Part shown: piece by piece, positions 9,180-20,696 of the stretch
Numbering within the stretch: the stretch's first letter is position 1
Layout of the letters: the number at the start of each line of letters is the position of its first letter
Assembly: GCF_900177425.1 (NCBI RefSeq)
Contig: NZ_LT840184.1
Coordinates: forward strand, 326,308 to 390,307
DNA length: 64,000 bases
DNA from: Paenibacillus uliginis N3/975
Lineage (GTDB): Bacteria > Bacillota > Bacilli > Paenibacillales > Paenibacillaceae
Reading direction: 5' to 3'
Notes under the pieces: model-generated
The model's database searches: none
What the model was told of the DNA's origin: nothing
What the model saw: the letters and a program-made list of their open reading frames with translations, nothing else
Made by a program: the position numbers and the translations under genes

Positions 9180-9721
9180 GCCAAGAAACGGTAGCAGCCA
9201 AGCGGTATGCGCGGGCGCTGTTCGAAGTAGCGGCTCAGCAGCAGAAGGGTCTGGAAGTGGAACAGGAATTGAGAGTAGTTGTATCGGCTATCGAAGGAGA
9301 CGCTGACATACAGAAATTCATCTCCACCCCCAATATTCCCCGTTCGGTTAAGATGAATGCCTTGAACAAGGCACTCGCAGGAAAAATATCGAAGCCTGTT
9401 CTGAACACAATTGAGCTGCTTCTGGAAAAGGGACGCACAGATCTGTTCGCTGAACTGCTGAACAGCTATGTGAAAATTCAGGGAGCTAGCCTCGGAATGG
9501 CCGATGCCGCAGTATACTCCACATACCCTCTGAGTGATCAGGAGAAGGAGCAAGTGGCTGCAGAATTCGGACAGATGGCACAGCAAAAAATCCGCGTGAC
9601 CAATGTCGTTGACGAGAGTTTGCTGGGCGGCCTGAAGGTCGTCATCGGTGACAAGCTGTATGATGGCAGCTTGTCAGGCAAGCTGGAACGTCTTGAAAAG
9701 TCTTTTAACAGACAAGCATAG
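9176..9721 (+). CDS. atpH: ATP synthase F1 subunit delta
   Basis: 181 residues, full length. It links the tip of the alpha3-beta3 head to the b-stalk. N-terminal AAKRYARALFEVA and the C-terminal part VVDESLLGGLKVVIGDKLYDGS are the classic OSCP/delta signature. Translationally coupled to atpF (4-base overlap). The atpA start lies 18 bases downstream. Confidence 0.96.
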   Translation: MSQETVAAKRYARALFEVAAQQQKGLEVEQELRVVVSAIEGDADIQKFISTPNIPRSVKMNALNKALAGKISKPVLNTIELLLEKGRTDLFAELLNSYVKIQGASLGMADAAVYSTYPLSDQEKEQVAAEFGQMAQQKIRVTNVVDESLLGGLKVVIGDKLYDGSLSGKLERLEKSFNRQA

Positions 9722-9724
9722 TAG

Positions 9725-11254
<1,530 letters not shown>

Positions 11255-11274
11255 GCTCCTCGGCTGAGTAATAG

Positions 11275-11312
11275 GAGGGGAGCCGGGCAATGAATGCCCG
11301 GTATCCTCTTTC
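11275..11312 (+). terminator. Attenuator-like hairpin inside the atp operon
   Basis: CCGGGCA (11283-11289) pairs with TGCCCGG (11295-11301), with an outer GAGG/CCTC helix (11275-11278 with 11305-11308) and a weak T-run. It is too weak to stop the operon completely; it may trim or partly terminate the mRNA after atpA. Confidence 0.4.
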
Positions 11313-11330
11313 ATTATATGGAATGCTGTT

Positions 11331-11588
11331 CTTGGCTTAGCCAAAGCTAGGTTAATGCTTAGGAAGTTAGCTTTGTCTTTGCCGAAGTTTGGTATGCTTA
11401 CGAAATAACTTTGGCTCGCCAAAGTTTAGTTTACGCTTTCGAAGTTAGCTTTGGCTTCGCCAAAGCAGGTCTGTGCTTACGAAGTAACTTTGGCCTAGCC
11501 AAAGTTTAGTTTACGCTTTCGAAGTTAGCTTTGGCCTTGCCAAAGCTTGGTCTATGCTTACGAAGTAACTTTGGCCTAGCCAAAGTTT
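11331..11588 (+). repeat. Seven-unit ~40-bp hairpin repeat array between atpA and atpG
   Basis: Units start at about 11331, 11370, 11409, 11449, 11488, 11529 and 11569, a period of 39-41 bases. Each begins with a hairpin CTTTGGC-N3 to N4-GCCAAAG (the second unit is degenerate) followed by a spacer ending in GCTTwCGAAGTTA or GCTTACGAAGTAA. Alternate spacers are more alike (units 3 and 5; units 4 and 6), so the array probably grew by duplication of an ~80-bp pair. There is no reading frame of note. The last hairpin ends next to the atpG ribosome-binding site (GAGGTGG, 11590-11596). Confidence 0.9.
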
Positions 11589-11603
11589 TGAGGTGGTGAA
11601 AAC

Positions 11604-12461
11604 ATGGCAAGAGGATTACGTGACATTAAACGGCAGATCAAGAGTATCCAGAACACCAAGCAGATCACCAAAGCAATGGAGATGGTTGCCGCTGCCAAGC
11701 TTAGAAAAGCGCAAGAGAAGGCAACTTCCGCCCTTCCTTACTCGGAAAAGCTGAAAGAAGTGGTAGGCAGCATCGCGGCTGGAACCCAAGGGATCAGTCA
11801 TCCAATGCTGGAGAAGCGCCCAGTTAAGAAAACCGGTTACTTGGTCATTACCTCGGACCGCGGCCTTGCCGGTGCGTCGAACTCCAATATTTTGCGTAAA
11901 GTATCGGCTGTTCTAGCAGAACGCCATCAGTCTAAGGATGAGTACTCCATCTTCGTTATCGGACGTAAGGGCCGTGATTACTTCCGCCGCCGTGATCTCC
12001 CGGTTGTGGAAGAGCTGACAGAATTGTCTGACAGTCCTACTTACGCGGACATCAAGTCCATCGCGAACGCGGCAGTACGTCAATATGAGTTGGGTCAGAT
12101 TGATGAGCTCTTTATTTGCTACAACCGTTTCGTGAATGCTTTGACTCAGGATCCGGAAGTGGATCAATTGCTTCCAATGGAGAACATTGGGGGCGGAGTG
12201 AACGTATCGAGCTACGAATATGAGCCATCACCAGAAGGTGTATTGGAGATTTTACTTCCGAAATACGCGGAGACGCTCATTTTCAGTGCGATGCTGAATG
12301 CAAAAGCAAGTGAGCTTGGTGCTAAGATGACAGCAATGGGAGCAGCTACGAAAAACGCAAGTAAGATGATTTCCGAGCTTACTCTTACGTATAACCGTGC
12401 CCGTCAGGCTGCGATTACACAGGAAATTTCCGAGATTGTGGCCGGTGCCGACGCTCAATAA
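11604..12461 (+). CDS. atpG: ATP synthase F1 subunit gamma
   Basis: 285 residues, forming the central rotor shaft. N-terminal MARGLRDIKRQIKSIQNTK and the conserved ITKAMEMVAAAKLRKAQ, plus the C-terminal helix LTYNRARQAAITQEISEIV, identify it without doubt. ATG at 11604 follows GAGGTGG. It is separated from atpA by about 350 bases instead of the usual few dozen, with the hairpin repeats in between, so its expression could be tuned separately from the alpha subunit. About 100 bases separate it from atpD. Confidence 0.96.
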   Translation: MARGLRDIKRQIKSIQNTKQITKAMEMVAAAKLRKAQEKATSALPYSEKLKEVVGSIAAGTQGISHPMLEKRPVKKTGYLVITSDRGLAGASNSNILRKVSAVLAERHQSKDEYSIFVIGRKGRDYFRRRDLPVVEELTELSDSPTYADIKSIANAAVRQYELGQIDELFICYNRFVNALTQDPEVDQLLPMENIGGGVNVSSYEYEPSPEGVLEILLPKYAETLIFSAMLNAKASELGAKMTAMGAATKNASKMISELTLTYNRARQAAITQEISEIVAGADAQ

Positions 12462-12477
12462 TTTTTATAATTAATAG

Positions 12478-13965
<1,488 letters not shown>

Positions 13966-14057
13966 GCTGACGCTCCGTGATCGGCGGGCCGTCCGTACAA
14001 CTACGAACGACGCCTGCTACGCGAGTTTTCTGCGGAAAACGGTGAGGAGGGATGGAA

Positions 14058-14471
14058 GTGAGCACCTTTTTGTTAGAAATCGTAACACCGGACCGTCTCG
14101 TTTATTCCGAGCAGGTTAACAGTGTTACGGTGCGCGGGGTCGAAGGGGAACTGGGAATTTTGCCAGGACACATCCCGTTTGTAACTCCACTTCAGGTAGC
14201 GCCTTTGTTCGTGAAGGTCGGAAACGAAAGAACCCCTTTTGCTGTACAAGGGGGCTTTGTGGAAGTTCGAAAGGATAAGGTTGTTATTTTGGCGGAGAGC
14301 GCTGAGAGAGCGGGAGAAATCGATCTGGAGCGTGCTGAAGCCGCGAAAGAACGTGCTGAAACCCGCCTGAATGTGCGCGGACGACAAGATGAAATCGACC
14401 ACCGACGTGCTGAATTGGCTCTTCAACGGGCAATGAACCGGATTAACATATCCGACGGCAATGGACGGTAA
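14058..14471 (+). CDS. atpC: ATP synthase F1 subunit epsilon
   Basis: 137 residues: an N-terminal beta-sandwich (FLLEIVTPDRLVYSE, GELGILPGHIPFVT) and a C-terminal two-helix part (AAKERAETRL, ALQRAMNRI) that can inhibit ATP hydrolysis. The GTG at 14058 is chosen because GAGGAGG (14044-14050) lies 7 bases before it; the ATG at 14052 is only one base from that site. It ends the operon and is followed by a strong terminator. Confidence 0.95.
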   Translation: MSTFLLEIVTPDRLVYSEQVNSVTVRGVEGELGILPGHIPFVTPLQVAPLFVKVGNERTPFAVQGGFVEVRKDKVVILAESAERAGEIDLERAEAAKERAETRLNVRGRQDEIDHRRAELALQRAMNRINISDGNGR

Positions 14472-14485
14472 AATTAAAGGATTAA

Positions 14486-14524
14486 AGGCAGTCTGCTATA
14501 AACAGCAGGCTGCCTATTTTTTTT
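14486..14524 (+). terminator. Terminator of the atp operon
   Basis: AGGCAG-TCTGCT pairs with AGCAGG-CTGCCT around a short loop, followed by a run of T (14517-14524). Confidence 0.88.
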
Positions 14525-14744
14525 GGGGGTAATAGCTTTATATCTTTTAAGACAAATGTGTGGACAGTCATTAAAAAATAGCTTAATAGCTAATTAATTC
14601 ATTTATGTGACCTTCTGATCAATTTTTTTTATTTCCGAGGAAATGGTATGAGAAAGTACTGGATTCTTACCGCTCTGACAAGTATTATAGAAGAGTCGGT
14701 CCTTTTTGAGGATGATATATATCGAATTAATGGAGGAGGGAGCA

Positions 14745-15002
14745 ATGAATCAAGATATTTCGAACACTGTTACCGGTGCCGTTGGCATAAGCGGATTGTT
14801 ATCTATTGTCATTTCGCTTGTCTGTATAGCGCTGGCGTGGTGGGCATTGCAAACTTTAAAGTTAGATTTGGTAATCCGCAATCCCAAAAGCCCACAGGGC
14901 AAGTTGCTGCATCTGCTGCTTGCAGTGGTGCTTGGACGTTTTGTAGCCGAATTCTTTATCGACTATGTCATGTGGAGCCAAATGATCCGATATATGTTTT
15001 AA
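14745..15002 (+). CDS. ywzB: DUF1146 / YwzB family membrane protein
   Basis: 85 residues with two predicted membrane helices (about 12-36 and 55-78) joined by a basic loop (NPKSPQGK). This fits the small DUF1146 family, of which B. subtilis YwzB, encoded just after atpC, is a member. Function unknown. The ATG at 14745 has a perfect GGAGGAGGG; the frame opens earlier at 14706 without a ribosome-binding site. Confidence 0.75.
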   Translation: MNQDISNTVTGAVGISGLLSIVISLVCIALAWWALQTLKLDLVIRNPKSPQGKLLHLLLAVVLGRFVAEFFIDYVMWSQMIRYMF

Positions 15003-15422
15003 AGCTGTGAATTAGCGCTTGTTTTAATTATTGTTTAAGTGGTTATGTCTCTGTTAGGTTGCTGAGCGTAAGATGTCGAATAAACACATTTTATTATGTC
15101 AACACTGAAAATAAGTATTCTGACCGGGCGAACTTTACGACTTCCGGACTATAACGTTCACCCGTTTATGAACTGTGTCACCAAGAATAATTTCCAGCAT
15201 AGGTTACTTATACAGAGCCAGACTGCGTATAACCCGGATGTTTCTCATAAAGATATCAGGAACATCATTAACAATTGAGGTATTAGCTTCCTGATGGCAG
15301 AAATTAGTCCTAAAATCGCTTGAAGGGCGAAAAGCATCAATGATAAGATGGAAGTTAGTGAATTGGAAATTCTTTAATCAATGAATTATATTACAGCAAA
15401 ATTATGGACGCGGAGGGAAACC
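15003..15422 (+). promoter_or_regulatory. Gap between ywzB and murA with a probable murA promoter
   Basis: A 60-codon frame at 15096-15278 lacks a ribosome-binding site and recognisable content, so I do not call it. At 15320-15349 there is TTGAAG, 18 bases, and an extended -10 TGATAAGAT (TAAGAT 15344-15349), the likely murA promoter. Nothing else is evident; ywmB, found here in B. subtilis, is absent. Confidence 0.55.
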
Positions 15423-16766
15423 ATGATGAGCAAATTTATCGTCCGCGGTGGCAAAAGACTGACCGGAAGCGTCAAAGTCAGCGGAGCAAAAAATTCAGTT
15501 CTTCCGATCATCGCTGCCTCTCTCTTAGGGGAAGTAGGAGAAAGTGTCATTATCGATGCGCCTCCACTTGACGATGTAATCACAATTAGCAAAGTATTGG
15601 AGTCGCTTGGTGCAGGCGTTACATATCAAGACGAAGTCATACGTGTAAATGCAGAGCACATAACTACATGTGAAGCACCTTATGAGTGGGTGCGGAAGAT
15701 GCGCGCCTCTTTTTTGGTCATGGGACCACTTCTGGCACGTTTCGGTCAAACCCGCATTTCACTTCCGGGCGGATGCGCTATCGGTACAAGACCGATTGAT
15801 CAGCATCTAAAAGGTTTTGAAGCGCTGGGTGCGGAGATCAGTCTCGGGCAGGGGTATATTGAAGCTAAAAGTAATGGGAGGCTTCGTGGCGCAAAGGTCT
15901 ATCTGGATGTTGCCAGCGTAGGTGCTACCGAAAATATTATGATGGCTGCCACATTGGCAGAAGGCGTAACAACGATCGAAAATGCGGCGAAAGAGCCGGA
16001 AATTGTCGATTTGGCTAATTATTTGAATGGCATGGGTGCCATTATTCGCGGAGCAGGTACCGGCATCATTCGCATCGAAGGTGTCGAGAAGCTGCATGGT
16101 GTGAAGCATCATGTTATTCCGGATCGTATTGAAGCAGGAACCTTTATGGCTGCTGCCGCAATCACCGGTGGTGATGTGTATGTGGAAGGCGCTATTGCGG
16201 ATCATTTGGGACCGGTGATTTCCAAAATGGAAGAAATGGGCGTAACGATTCAGCCGGATGAAAACGGAGTTCGCGTCATTGCGGATAAGCCACTGAAGGC
16301 TGTAGACGTTAAGACCTTACCATATCCGGGATTCCCTACAGATATGCAATCACAGATGATGGCTCTCCTACTCGTTTCTGAAGGCACAAGCGTGGTTACA
16401 GAAACGGTGTTTGAGAATCGCTTCATGCATGTGGATGAATTCCAGCTGATGAATGCTGAAATCAAAGTAGAAGGCCGTTCGGCCATTGTGACCGGAGGTT
16501 CCCATTTAACGGGGGCGAAGGTATGCTCAACGGATCTTCGAGCTGGCGCTGCTCTGATTTTGGCGGGACTTGTTTCGGAAGGAACGACTGAGGTTAGTGG
16601 TATTCAGCACATTGACCGGGGATATGTTCATTTGGCTGAGAAGCTCTCCGGGTTGGGCGCAGATATCTGGCGTATTTCGACAGAGGAAAAGGATTACGAA
16701 AAAGTGTCCAAGACCACTAAGACCGAAGACAGCAAGTTGTTCACAGTACAGCCGACTTGGGTGTAA
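15423..16766 (+). CDS. murA: UDP-N-acetylglucosamine 1-carboxyvinyltransferase
   Basis: 447 residues. MurA transfers enolpyruvate from PEP to UDP-GlcNAc, the first committed step of peptidoglycan synthesis. Catalytic Cys118 lies in [18 protein letters not shown], so the enzyme should be fosfomycin-sensitive in type. N-terminal [20 protein letters not shown] binds substrate. The start is the ATG at 15423 or the next one at 15426, after CGGAGGG (15411-15417). The C-terminus runs about 20 residues past the usual end with a charged tail ([11 protein letters not shown]). Position before spoIID fits murAA of B. subtilis. Confidence 0.95.
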   Translation: MMSKFIVRGGKRLTGSVKVSGAKNSVLPIIAASLLGEVGESVIIDAPPLDDVITISKVLESLGAGVTYQDEVIRVNAEHITTCEAPYEWVRKMRASFLVMGPLLARFGQTRISLPGGCAIGTRPIDQHLKGFEALGAEISLGQGYIEAKSNGRLRGAKVYLDVASVGATENIMMAATLAEGVTTIENAAKEPEIVDLANYLNGMGAIIRGAGTGIIRIEGVEKLHGVKHHVIPDRIEAGTFMAAAAITGGDVYVEGAIADHLGPVISKMEEMGVTIQPDENGVRVIADKPLKAVDVKTLPYPGFPTDMQSQMMALLLVSEGTSVVTETVFENRFMHVDEFQLMNAEIKVEGRSAIVTGGSHLTGAKVCSTDLRAGAALILAGLVSEGTTEVSGIQHIDRGYVHLAEKLSGLGADIWRISTEEKDYEKVSKTTKTEDSKLFTVQPTWV

Positions 16767-16810
16767 TAACAATCTGCAACTTCGTATGACGGAACAATGA
16801 TTTTTATACG

Positions 16811-16843
16811 AAGGGCCCTGCCGTAATGGCAGGGTCTTTTTCG
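16811..16843 (+). terminator. Terminator after murA
   Basis: CCCTGCC pairs with GGCAGGG around GTAAT (about 16816-16834), then CTTTTTC. Confidence 0.88.
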
Positions 16844-17158
16844 TGCGCGTAGAAAGATCCAGTTGGTGGGAATCACTGTGCTAAGCTCCCAGAGCGCAGT
16901 GCGGCGTCTGGCTTAGACATAAACCAATAGGGATGGCTACTCATTGTTTCTTGTTAGGAATACTATATGGTATAAACGATGGATTGTATCAGAGGGTTTT
17001 AAATGAAAGAAAAATATTTAAATGGTTCATGACCAAAGTTTACTGATATGTTTAACGTCTAAACGGGCTGCTATCTGTTAGCGAATGATTAAGGTCCGCG
17101 TAATGATCAAACATGATGGGAGAAGTAATGTTGTATGTTATACAACAATGCTATAAAG
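16844..17158 (+). other. Intergenic stretch before the IS, with two repeat copies
   Basis: No gene is seen. It holds a copy of a dispersed element at 16886-16908 (core AGCGCAGTGCGGCGTC, also found in and near comFA) and a palindromic repeat at 17127-17149 whose relatives lie on the far side of the IS. Confidence 0.6.
17127..17149 (+). repeat. Palindromic repeat, copy 1 (left of IS)
   Basis: 23 bases with 9-base arms around a 5-base centre: consensus ATTGTTGYR - N5 - TRCAACAAT. Three related copies lie at 18564-18672. Confidence 0.7.
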
Positions 17159-17225
17159 CCCCCTAATCAACTTGGACACTTTCAGAATAAATAATATACA
17201 ATTAATTTATCTGGAGGCAGTCACT

Positions 17226-17570
17226 ATGAGAGTACAACATAGTAAGTTCGACGAGCTGCGGATACAGGTCGTCGAAGAAGCACTTGAACGGGGGAATGTA
17301 GCACTAACAGCACGAAAACATGGCCTCTCCCCTTACTCATTATATAAATGGGTTAAACAATATCGAGATGAGGTGGAGATGACGATGAGTAGAAAGAAGA
17401 ACATGGACAGACTTGAAGTTCAACCTCAAACTACAGGTGATTGGAAAGAAAAGTATGAACAAGCCACCAAGTTAATTGGGGAAAAAGAACTGGAGATAGC
17501 CATCCTCCGAGACCTTGTAAAAAAAACTCATCCACACATCCAATGGAAGTGGCCCGGCAATGGATCCTAA
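17226..17570 (+). CDS. IS3-family transposase OrfA (HTH protein)
   Basis: 114 residues. An N-terminal helix-turn-helix of the IS3 OrfA/Tnp_1 type (VVEEALERGNVALTARKHG, then SPYSLYKWVKQY, about residues 12-42) is followed by a coiled-coil region with KEKYEQATKLIGEKELEIAILRDLVKK. ATG at 17226 follows CTGGAGG; the open frame further upstream lies in the terminal repeat. Near its end is a run of eight A (17519-17526), a classic slippery site for -1 frameshifting into orfB. Confidence 0.9.
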   Translation: MRVQHSKFDELRIQVVEEALERGNVALTARKHGLSPYSLYKWVKQYRDEVEMTMSRKKNMDRLEVQPQTTGDWKEKYEQATKLIGEKELEIAILRDLVKKTHPHIQWKWPGNGS

Positions 17571-18478
17571 AAGGTTATCCGGTAAGCAAGATCCTGAAGC
17601 TGTGTAATGTGCCTCGGTCTACTTACTATTATCAACGTAAGACCACTACCAATTCAAAACAATCAAATAAATCTGGGCGCCCAAAGCCAGGTTATTCCGT
17701 CACGTTTAACGGCAAAAAAGTAAGTGATGGACGAATTAAACAGATAATCTTAAAACTTCTTGAAGGTGAAGAATCTGCTTACGGATATCGAAAAATCACT
17801 CTTGTGTTACGTAGACGGCACGCTATTAAGATCAACAAGAAAAAGGTATACCGACTTTGTAAAGAACTCGATATTCTAGGCAAACCTAAAGAGCAGAAAG
17901 CGGCCTATCCACGCCGTCTAGCTAACAATATGGAAGTAACCGGTCCGAACCAGTTGTGGCAGATGGACGTTAAATACGGCTATATTGCTGGCCTACAGCG
18001 TTACTTCTATACGGCAAGTATTATCGATGTATACGACCGCAACGTAGTGGGGCAGTATCGCGGCAAGGAGTGCCTTACAAAAAGTCTTGTTGATACGCTT
18101 TATAAAGCATTAATCAAACGAAATATCTTCTCTCAAGAGAAAGAGTTAGTAATCCGAACGGATAATGGCCCTCAGTTTAAGAGTCACAAATTTGGAAAGT
18201 TCTTCGAGACACACAAAGAATTTATTATTCATGAACGTACACCGAATCGCAGCCCAAACAAGAACGCGTTCATTGAGTCGTTTCACAGCATCTTAGAACG
18301 GGAGTGTTTTAAGCGCCATATTTTTACGGACTTTCAAGAAGCATTTATGGTGCTGGACCGATTCATGGACTTCTACAATAATCGAAGAATCCATATGAGC
18401 TTGTATGGGTACTCGCCTGTCGAATTCGCTGAAAAACTTAAGAAAAATGAAGTGAACGCGTTTAAAATCGCGGTATAG
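17543..18478 (+). CDS. IS3-family transposase OrfB (DDE integrase core)
   Basis: 311 residues with an HTH_21-like start and an rve integrase core. The DDE residues are visible: Asp in NQLWQMDVKYGYI, Asp in VIRTDNGPQF, and Glu in NAFIESFHSILERECF. The ORF has its own ATG at 17543, but the frame is open back to the A8 run at 17519-17526, so the working transposase is probably an OrfAB fusion made by -1 slippage. No stop or frameshift is seen within it, so the element looks capable of moving. Confidence 0.92.
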   Translation: MEVARQWILKGYPVSKILKLCNVPRSTYYYQRKTTTNSKQSNKSGRPKPGYSVTFNGKKVSDGRIKQIILKLLEGEESAYGYRKITLVLRRRHAIKINKKKVYRLCKELDILGKPKEQKAAYPRRLANNMEVTGPNQLWQMDVKYGYIAGLQRYFYTASIIDVYDRNVVGQYRGKECLTKSLVDTLYKALIKRNIFSQEKELVIRTDNGPQFKSHKFGKFFETHKEFIIHERTPNRSPNKNAFIESFHSILERECFKRHIFTDFQEAFMVLDRFMDFYNNRRIHMSLYGYSPVEFAEKLKKNEVNAFKIAV

Positions 18479-18513
18479 TGCGTTCACTACAAGTTCCTTT
18501 ACAAAGTGTCCAA

Positions 18514-18825
18514 TATTCGGGGGCCTGACCGAATGAACGAACAGGATGCCTGAACCTACTGATATTGTTGCAGATTCTACAACAATTCTTCCTATCTCTA
18601 TTATTGTATTTTATGCAACAATTCGTCCTTCGCCGCTATAGGACAGGATAAAGTTGCGTTTTATACAACATTCACTGAATTCTGTTGGATTTCTCTCTCT
18701 TAAAAGGGTTCTATCAACTGAAAAGTTCTCATACTTATGAGTACTAGCAATTGGAGGAATAGGAGCACTTATAGAATTGGCGACGAAAACTTATGTGCTC
18801 CAATCTGCACAAAGGAGAGAGCCGA
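18514..18825 (+). repeat. Three palindromic repeats between the IS and spoIID
   Basis: Copies at 18564-18586, 18600-18622 and 18650-18672, each 23 bases: ATTGTTGYR - N5 - TRCAACAAT with one to three arm mismatches. No gene is present. A CATACTTA at 18730-18737 resembles a sigma-E -10 box upstream of spoIID, but no convincing -35 partner is seen. Confidence 0.7.
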
Positions 18826-20637
18826 ATGAAAGATTCGAAGGTTCGAATACAAATTCCGGTTACTCCGGAAAAAGAACGTCAACCGGGTAACCAGAATAAC
18901 AGGCGGAAAGAGGGACTCAATGTTGTCACTGGATCAAAAACACCTGTACTGGAGTGGAAGTTTCCACCGCTTGAGAGGATGGTTGAGGGAACGGAAGATA
19001 TAGATAGCTCTGAAAGCATATCATCATCAGGAAAGACTTCTGAAGAGACGGAAAAAATAGTAGATCAATCCTATGTAGAATCAACAGAGCGACTTGAACC
19101 ATTGCAGGTGGTGGGCACATCTGGATCAGATACAGGAAGGACACAGGGTGACAGGTTCGGTAAGAAGGATAGGATGGAAGTAGGCTCATTGAATAACAAC
19201 ATAGATGCCGGAGAGTTTTCATTGGGTAGTTTGCCAATGAGTGCTGCGTATAACTCTGAGGCTGGACATTCTGGGAGTGGGGGGCATGTGGCCCCGCATC
19301 GTGCTGCTGAACAGACTAATGATAAAGTCCACGATACCCTGCTTCGCGTTGTTGCACAGCTTGCCGGTGGCGACCCTGGTGCTCCGCCTCGTGGTGTAGC
19401 CCCCGCTGCTCCGCTTGGCGGTGGGGACCCTGCTCCCCCGCCTCGTAGCGGAGACCGCGCTGCCCCGCACGGCGGCCAGCGCTCCGCGCCGCCTCCTGCC
19501 GGCGGCGGCGCACCGCGTGAGGACCGCACGTTCCGTGTGCGGCCCTCACGCTTCCGGCGCCGCGGCTTCGCCGCGCGGCGCCCTGCGGCCCCCGGCCGGC
19601 GGGTGCGGCTGCACCCCGCCGTCTGGGCCGCCGCGGGACTGCTGGCCCTTGCGCTTGCGGTGCCGCTGCTTGTGGTCGCTCCAGGCGACCACAAGCCCGC
19701 ACCGCCCGCGCCCGGGCCGGCGCCCGCCTCTTCCGCCGCTCCGCAGGAGGCGGAAGAACCCACGGTGTCCGTCTACTTAACGAAGACGGACACCGTGGAG
19801 ACCCTCCCGTTGGAAACCTACATTGTCGGCGTCGTAGCCGCCGAAATGCCGGCGGAATTCCAGCTGGAGGCACTCAAGGCCCAGGCCATCGCCGCACGGA
19901 CATTCATCGTGCAGCGACTTAAGTCCGGCAACAAGAGCGATGTGCCGGACAACAAGAGTGATGTAACCGATACGGTCAGCCATCAGGCTTACATATCGAA
20001 GGAGAAGCTGGAGAAGGAATGGGCGGCTCTTGGCAAAGAAGGTGAGCTGGCTAAGCTGCGCCAGGCTGTGAAGGAAACGAAAGGGATTGTGATGACGTAC
20101 AAGGGCAAGCCGATCACGGCTTCTTTTTTCTCGACCAGCAATGGCTATACGGAAAATTCAGAGGATTATTGGAAGAACGAGATTCCGTACCTGCGAAGTG
20201 TGGAGAGTCCATGGGACAAACAAATCTCTCCCAAATATAAATCTACCGTCCGCATGCCTCGTGACGAATTTATTGAGCGTCTGGGATTATCGGATACAGC
20301 CATTCCGGTATCAACATCAGGCGGAAGCTCTAGCTTATGGAAAGTAATCTCATACACGAAAGGGAATCGCATCCAGGAAGTGAGAGTCGGAGGCAAAAAG
20401 TTTACAGGACGAGAAATAAGAGAGAGATTGGACCTTCGCTCTAGTCAATTCAGCTGGAGTTTGAAAGACGGAGAGGTAGAGATCGTTTCCTACGGCTATG
20501 GCCACGGTGTCGGCATGAGCCAGTACGGCGCAGAAGGAATGGCAAGGGAAGGCTATAAGGCGAAGGAGATTCTGCAACACTACTATACCGGTATTTCTTT
20601 TGCCGAAACTTCAAAACTTCTCTCTTCAAAAAAATAA
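18826..20637 (+). CDS. spoIID: Stage II sporulation protein D with long N-terminal extension
   Basis: 603 residues, against about 340 in B. subtilis. SpoIID is the lytic transglycosylase that works with SpoIIM/SpoIIP to move the engulfing membrane. The enzyme domain (about 313-603) has catalytic Glu340 in VVAAEMPAEF, and the C-terminal YGHGVGMSQYGAEGMA. A membrane helix is at about 265-287. In front of it lies about 260 residues of predicted cytoplasmic sequence: a charged part, then a GC-rich Pro/Ala/Gly/Arg region (about 19340-19760) with repeats like GGDPAPPPRSG. ATG at 18826 follows AAAGGAG. The frame and stop are intact. Confidence 0.93.
   Translation: MKDSKVRIQIPVTPEKERQPGNQNNRRKEGLNVVTGSKTPVLEWKFPPLERMVEGTEDIDSSESISSSGKTSEETEKIVDQSYVESTERLEPLQVVGTSGSDTGRTQGDRFGKKDRMEVGSLNNNIDAGEFSLGSLPMSAAYNSEAGHSGSGGHVAPHRAAEQTNDKVHDTLLRVVAQLAGGDPGAPPRGVAPAAPLGGGDPAPPPRSGDRAAPHGGQRSAPPPAGGGAPREDRTFRVRPSRFRRRGFAARRPAAPGRRVRLHPAVWAAAGLLALALAVPLLVVAPGDHKPAPPAPGPAPASSAAPQEAEEPTVSVYLTKTDTVETLPLETYIVGVVAAEMPAEFQLEALKAQAIAARTFIVQRLKSGNKSDVPDNKSDVTDTVSHQAYISKEKLEKEWAALGKEGELAKLRQAVKETKGIVMTYKGKPITASFFSTSNGYTENSEDYWKNEIPYLRSVESPWDKQISPKYKSTVRMPRDEFIERLGLSDTAIPVSTSGGSSSLWKVISYTKGNRIQEVRVGGKKFTGREIRERLDLRSSQFSWSLKDGEVEIVSYGYGHGVGMSQYGAEGMAREGYKAKEILQHYYTGISFAETSKLLSSKK
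19355..19490 (+). repeat. GC-rich degenerate coding repeats in spoIID
   Basis: Two to three imperfect ~54-base units encode GGDPGAPPRGVAPAAPLG, then GGDPAPPPRSGDRAAPHG, then GGQRSAPPPAGG. Base composition changes sharply to GC here compared with both flanks. Confidence 0.65.
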
Positions 20638-20648
20638 TAGAGATGCAC

Positions 20649-20677
20649 GTATAAAAGAGTTTACCCCGGTAACAATG
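20649..20677 (+). promoter_or_regulatory. Sigma-F-type promoter of spoIIQ
   Basis: GTATA (20649-20653), 14 bases, GGTAACAATG (20668-20677). The -10 matches the sigma-F pattern GGnnAnAnTG at every fixed position. spoIIQ is sigma-F-dependent in B. subtilis. Confidence 0.7.
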
Positions 20678-20696
20678 ATTACTGAGGTGATTGCAA

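Larger units (their letters stand above)
17159..18526 (+). mobile_element. IS3-family insertion sequence
   Basis: It contains orfA and orfB in the -1 arrangement typical of IS3 elements. The inverted ends share TTGGACACTTT (17174-17184) and AAAGTGTCCAA (18503-18513); a run of C just outside on the left (17159-17165) and GGGGG on the right (18519-18523), separated by AAT-containing spacers, suggests that the true ends lie a little further out. I could not fix the exact ends or a target duplication. It sits between murA and spoIID and interrupts no gene. Confidence 0.85.

Noticed and set aside
11331..11588. CRISPR array in the atpA-atpG gap
   Set aside because: The units lack unique spacers of constant length, the spacers resemble each other, and no cas gene is present; it is a degenerate tandem hairpin repeat.
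15096..15278. 60-codon frame between ywzB and murA
   Set aside because: No ribosome-binding site, no similarity to YwmB or another expected gene, and the murA promoter region follows.
19071..19873. Long - strand frames opposite the GC-rich part of spoIID
   Set aside because: GC-rich DNA has few stops in any frame; the products are Ala/Gly/Arg/Pro low complexity and the + strand frame continues into the conserved SpoIID domain.
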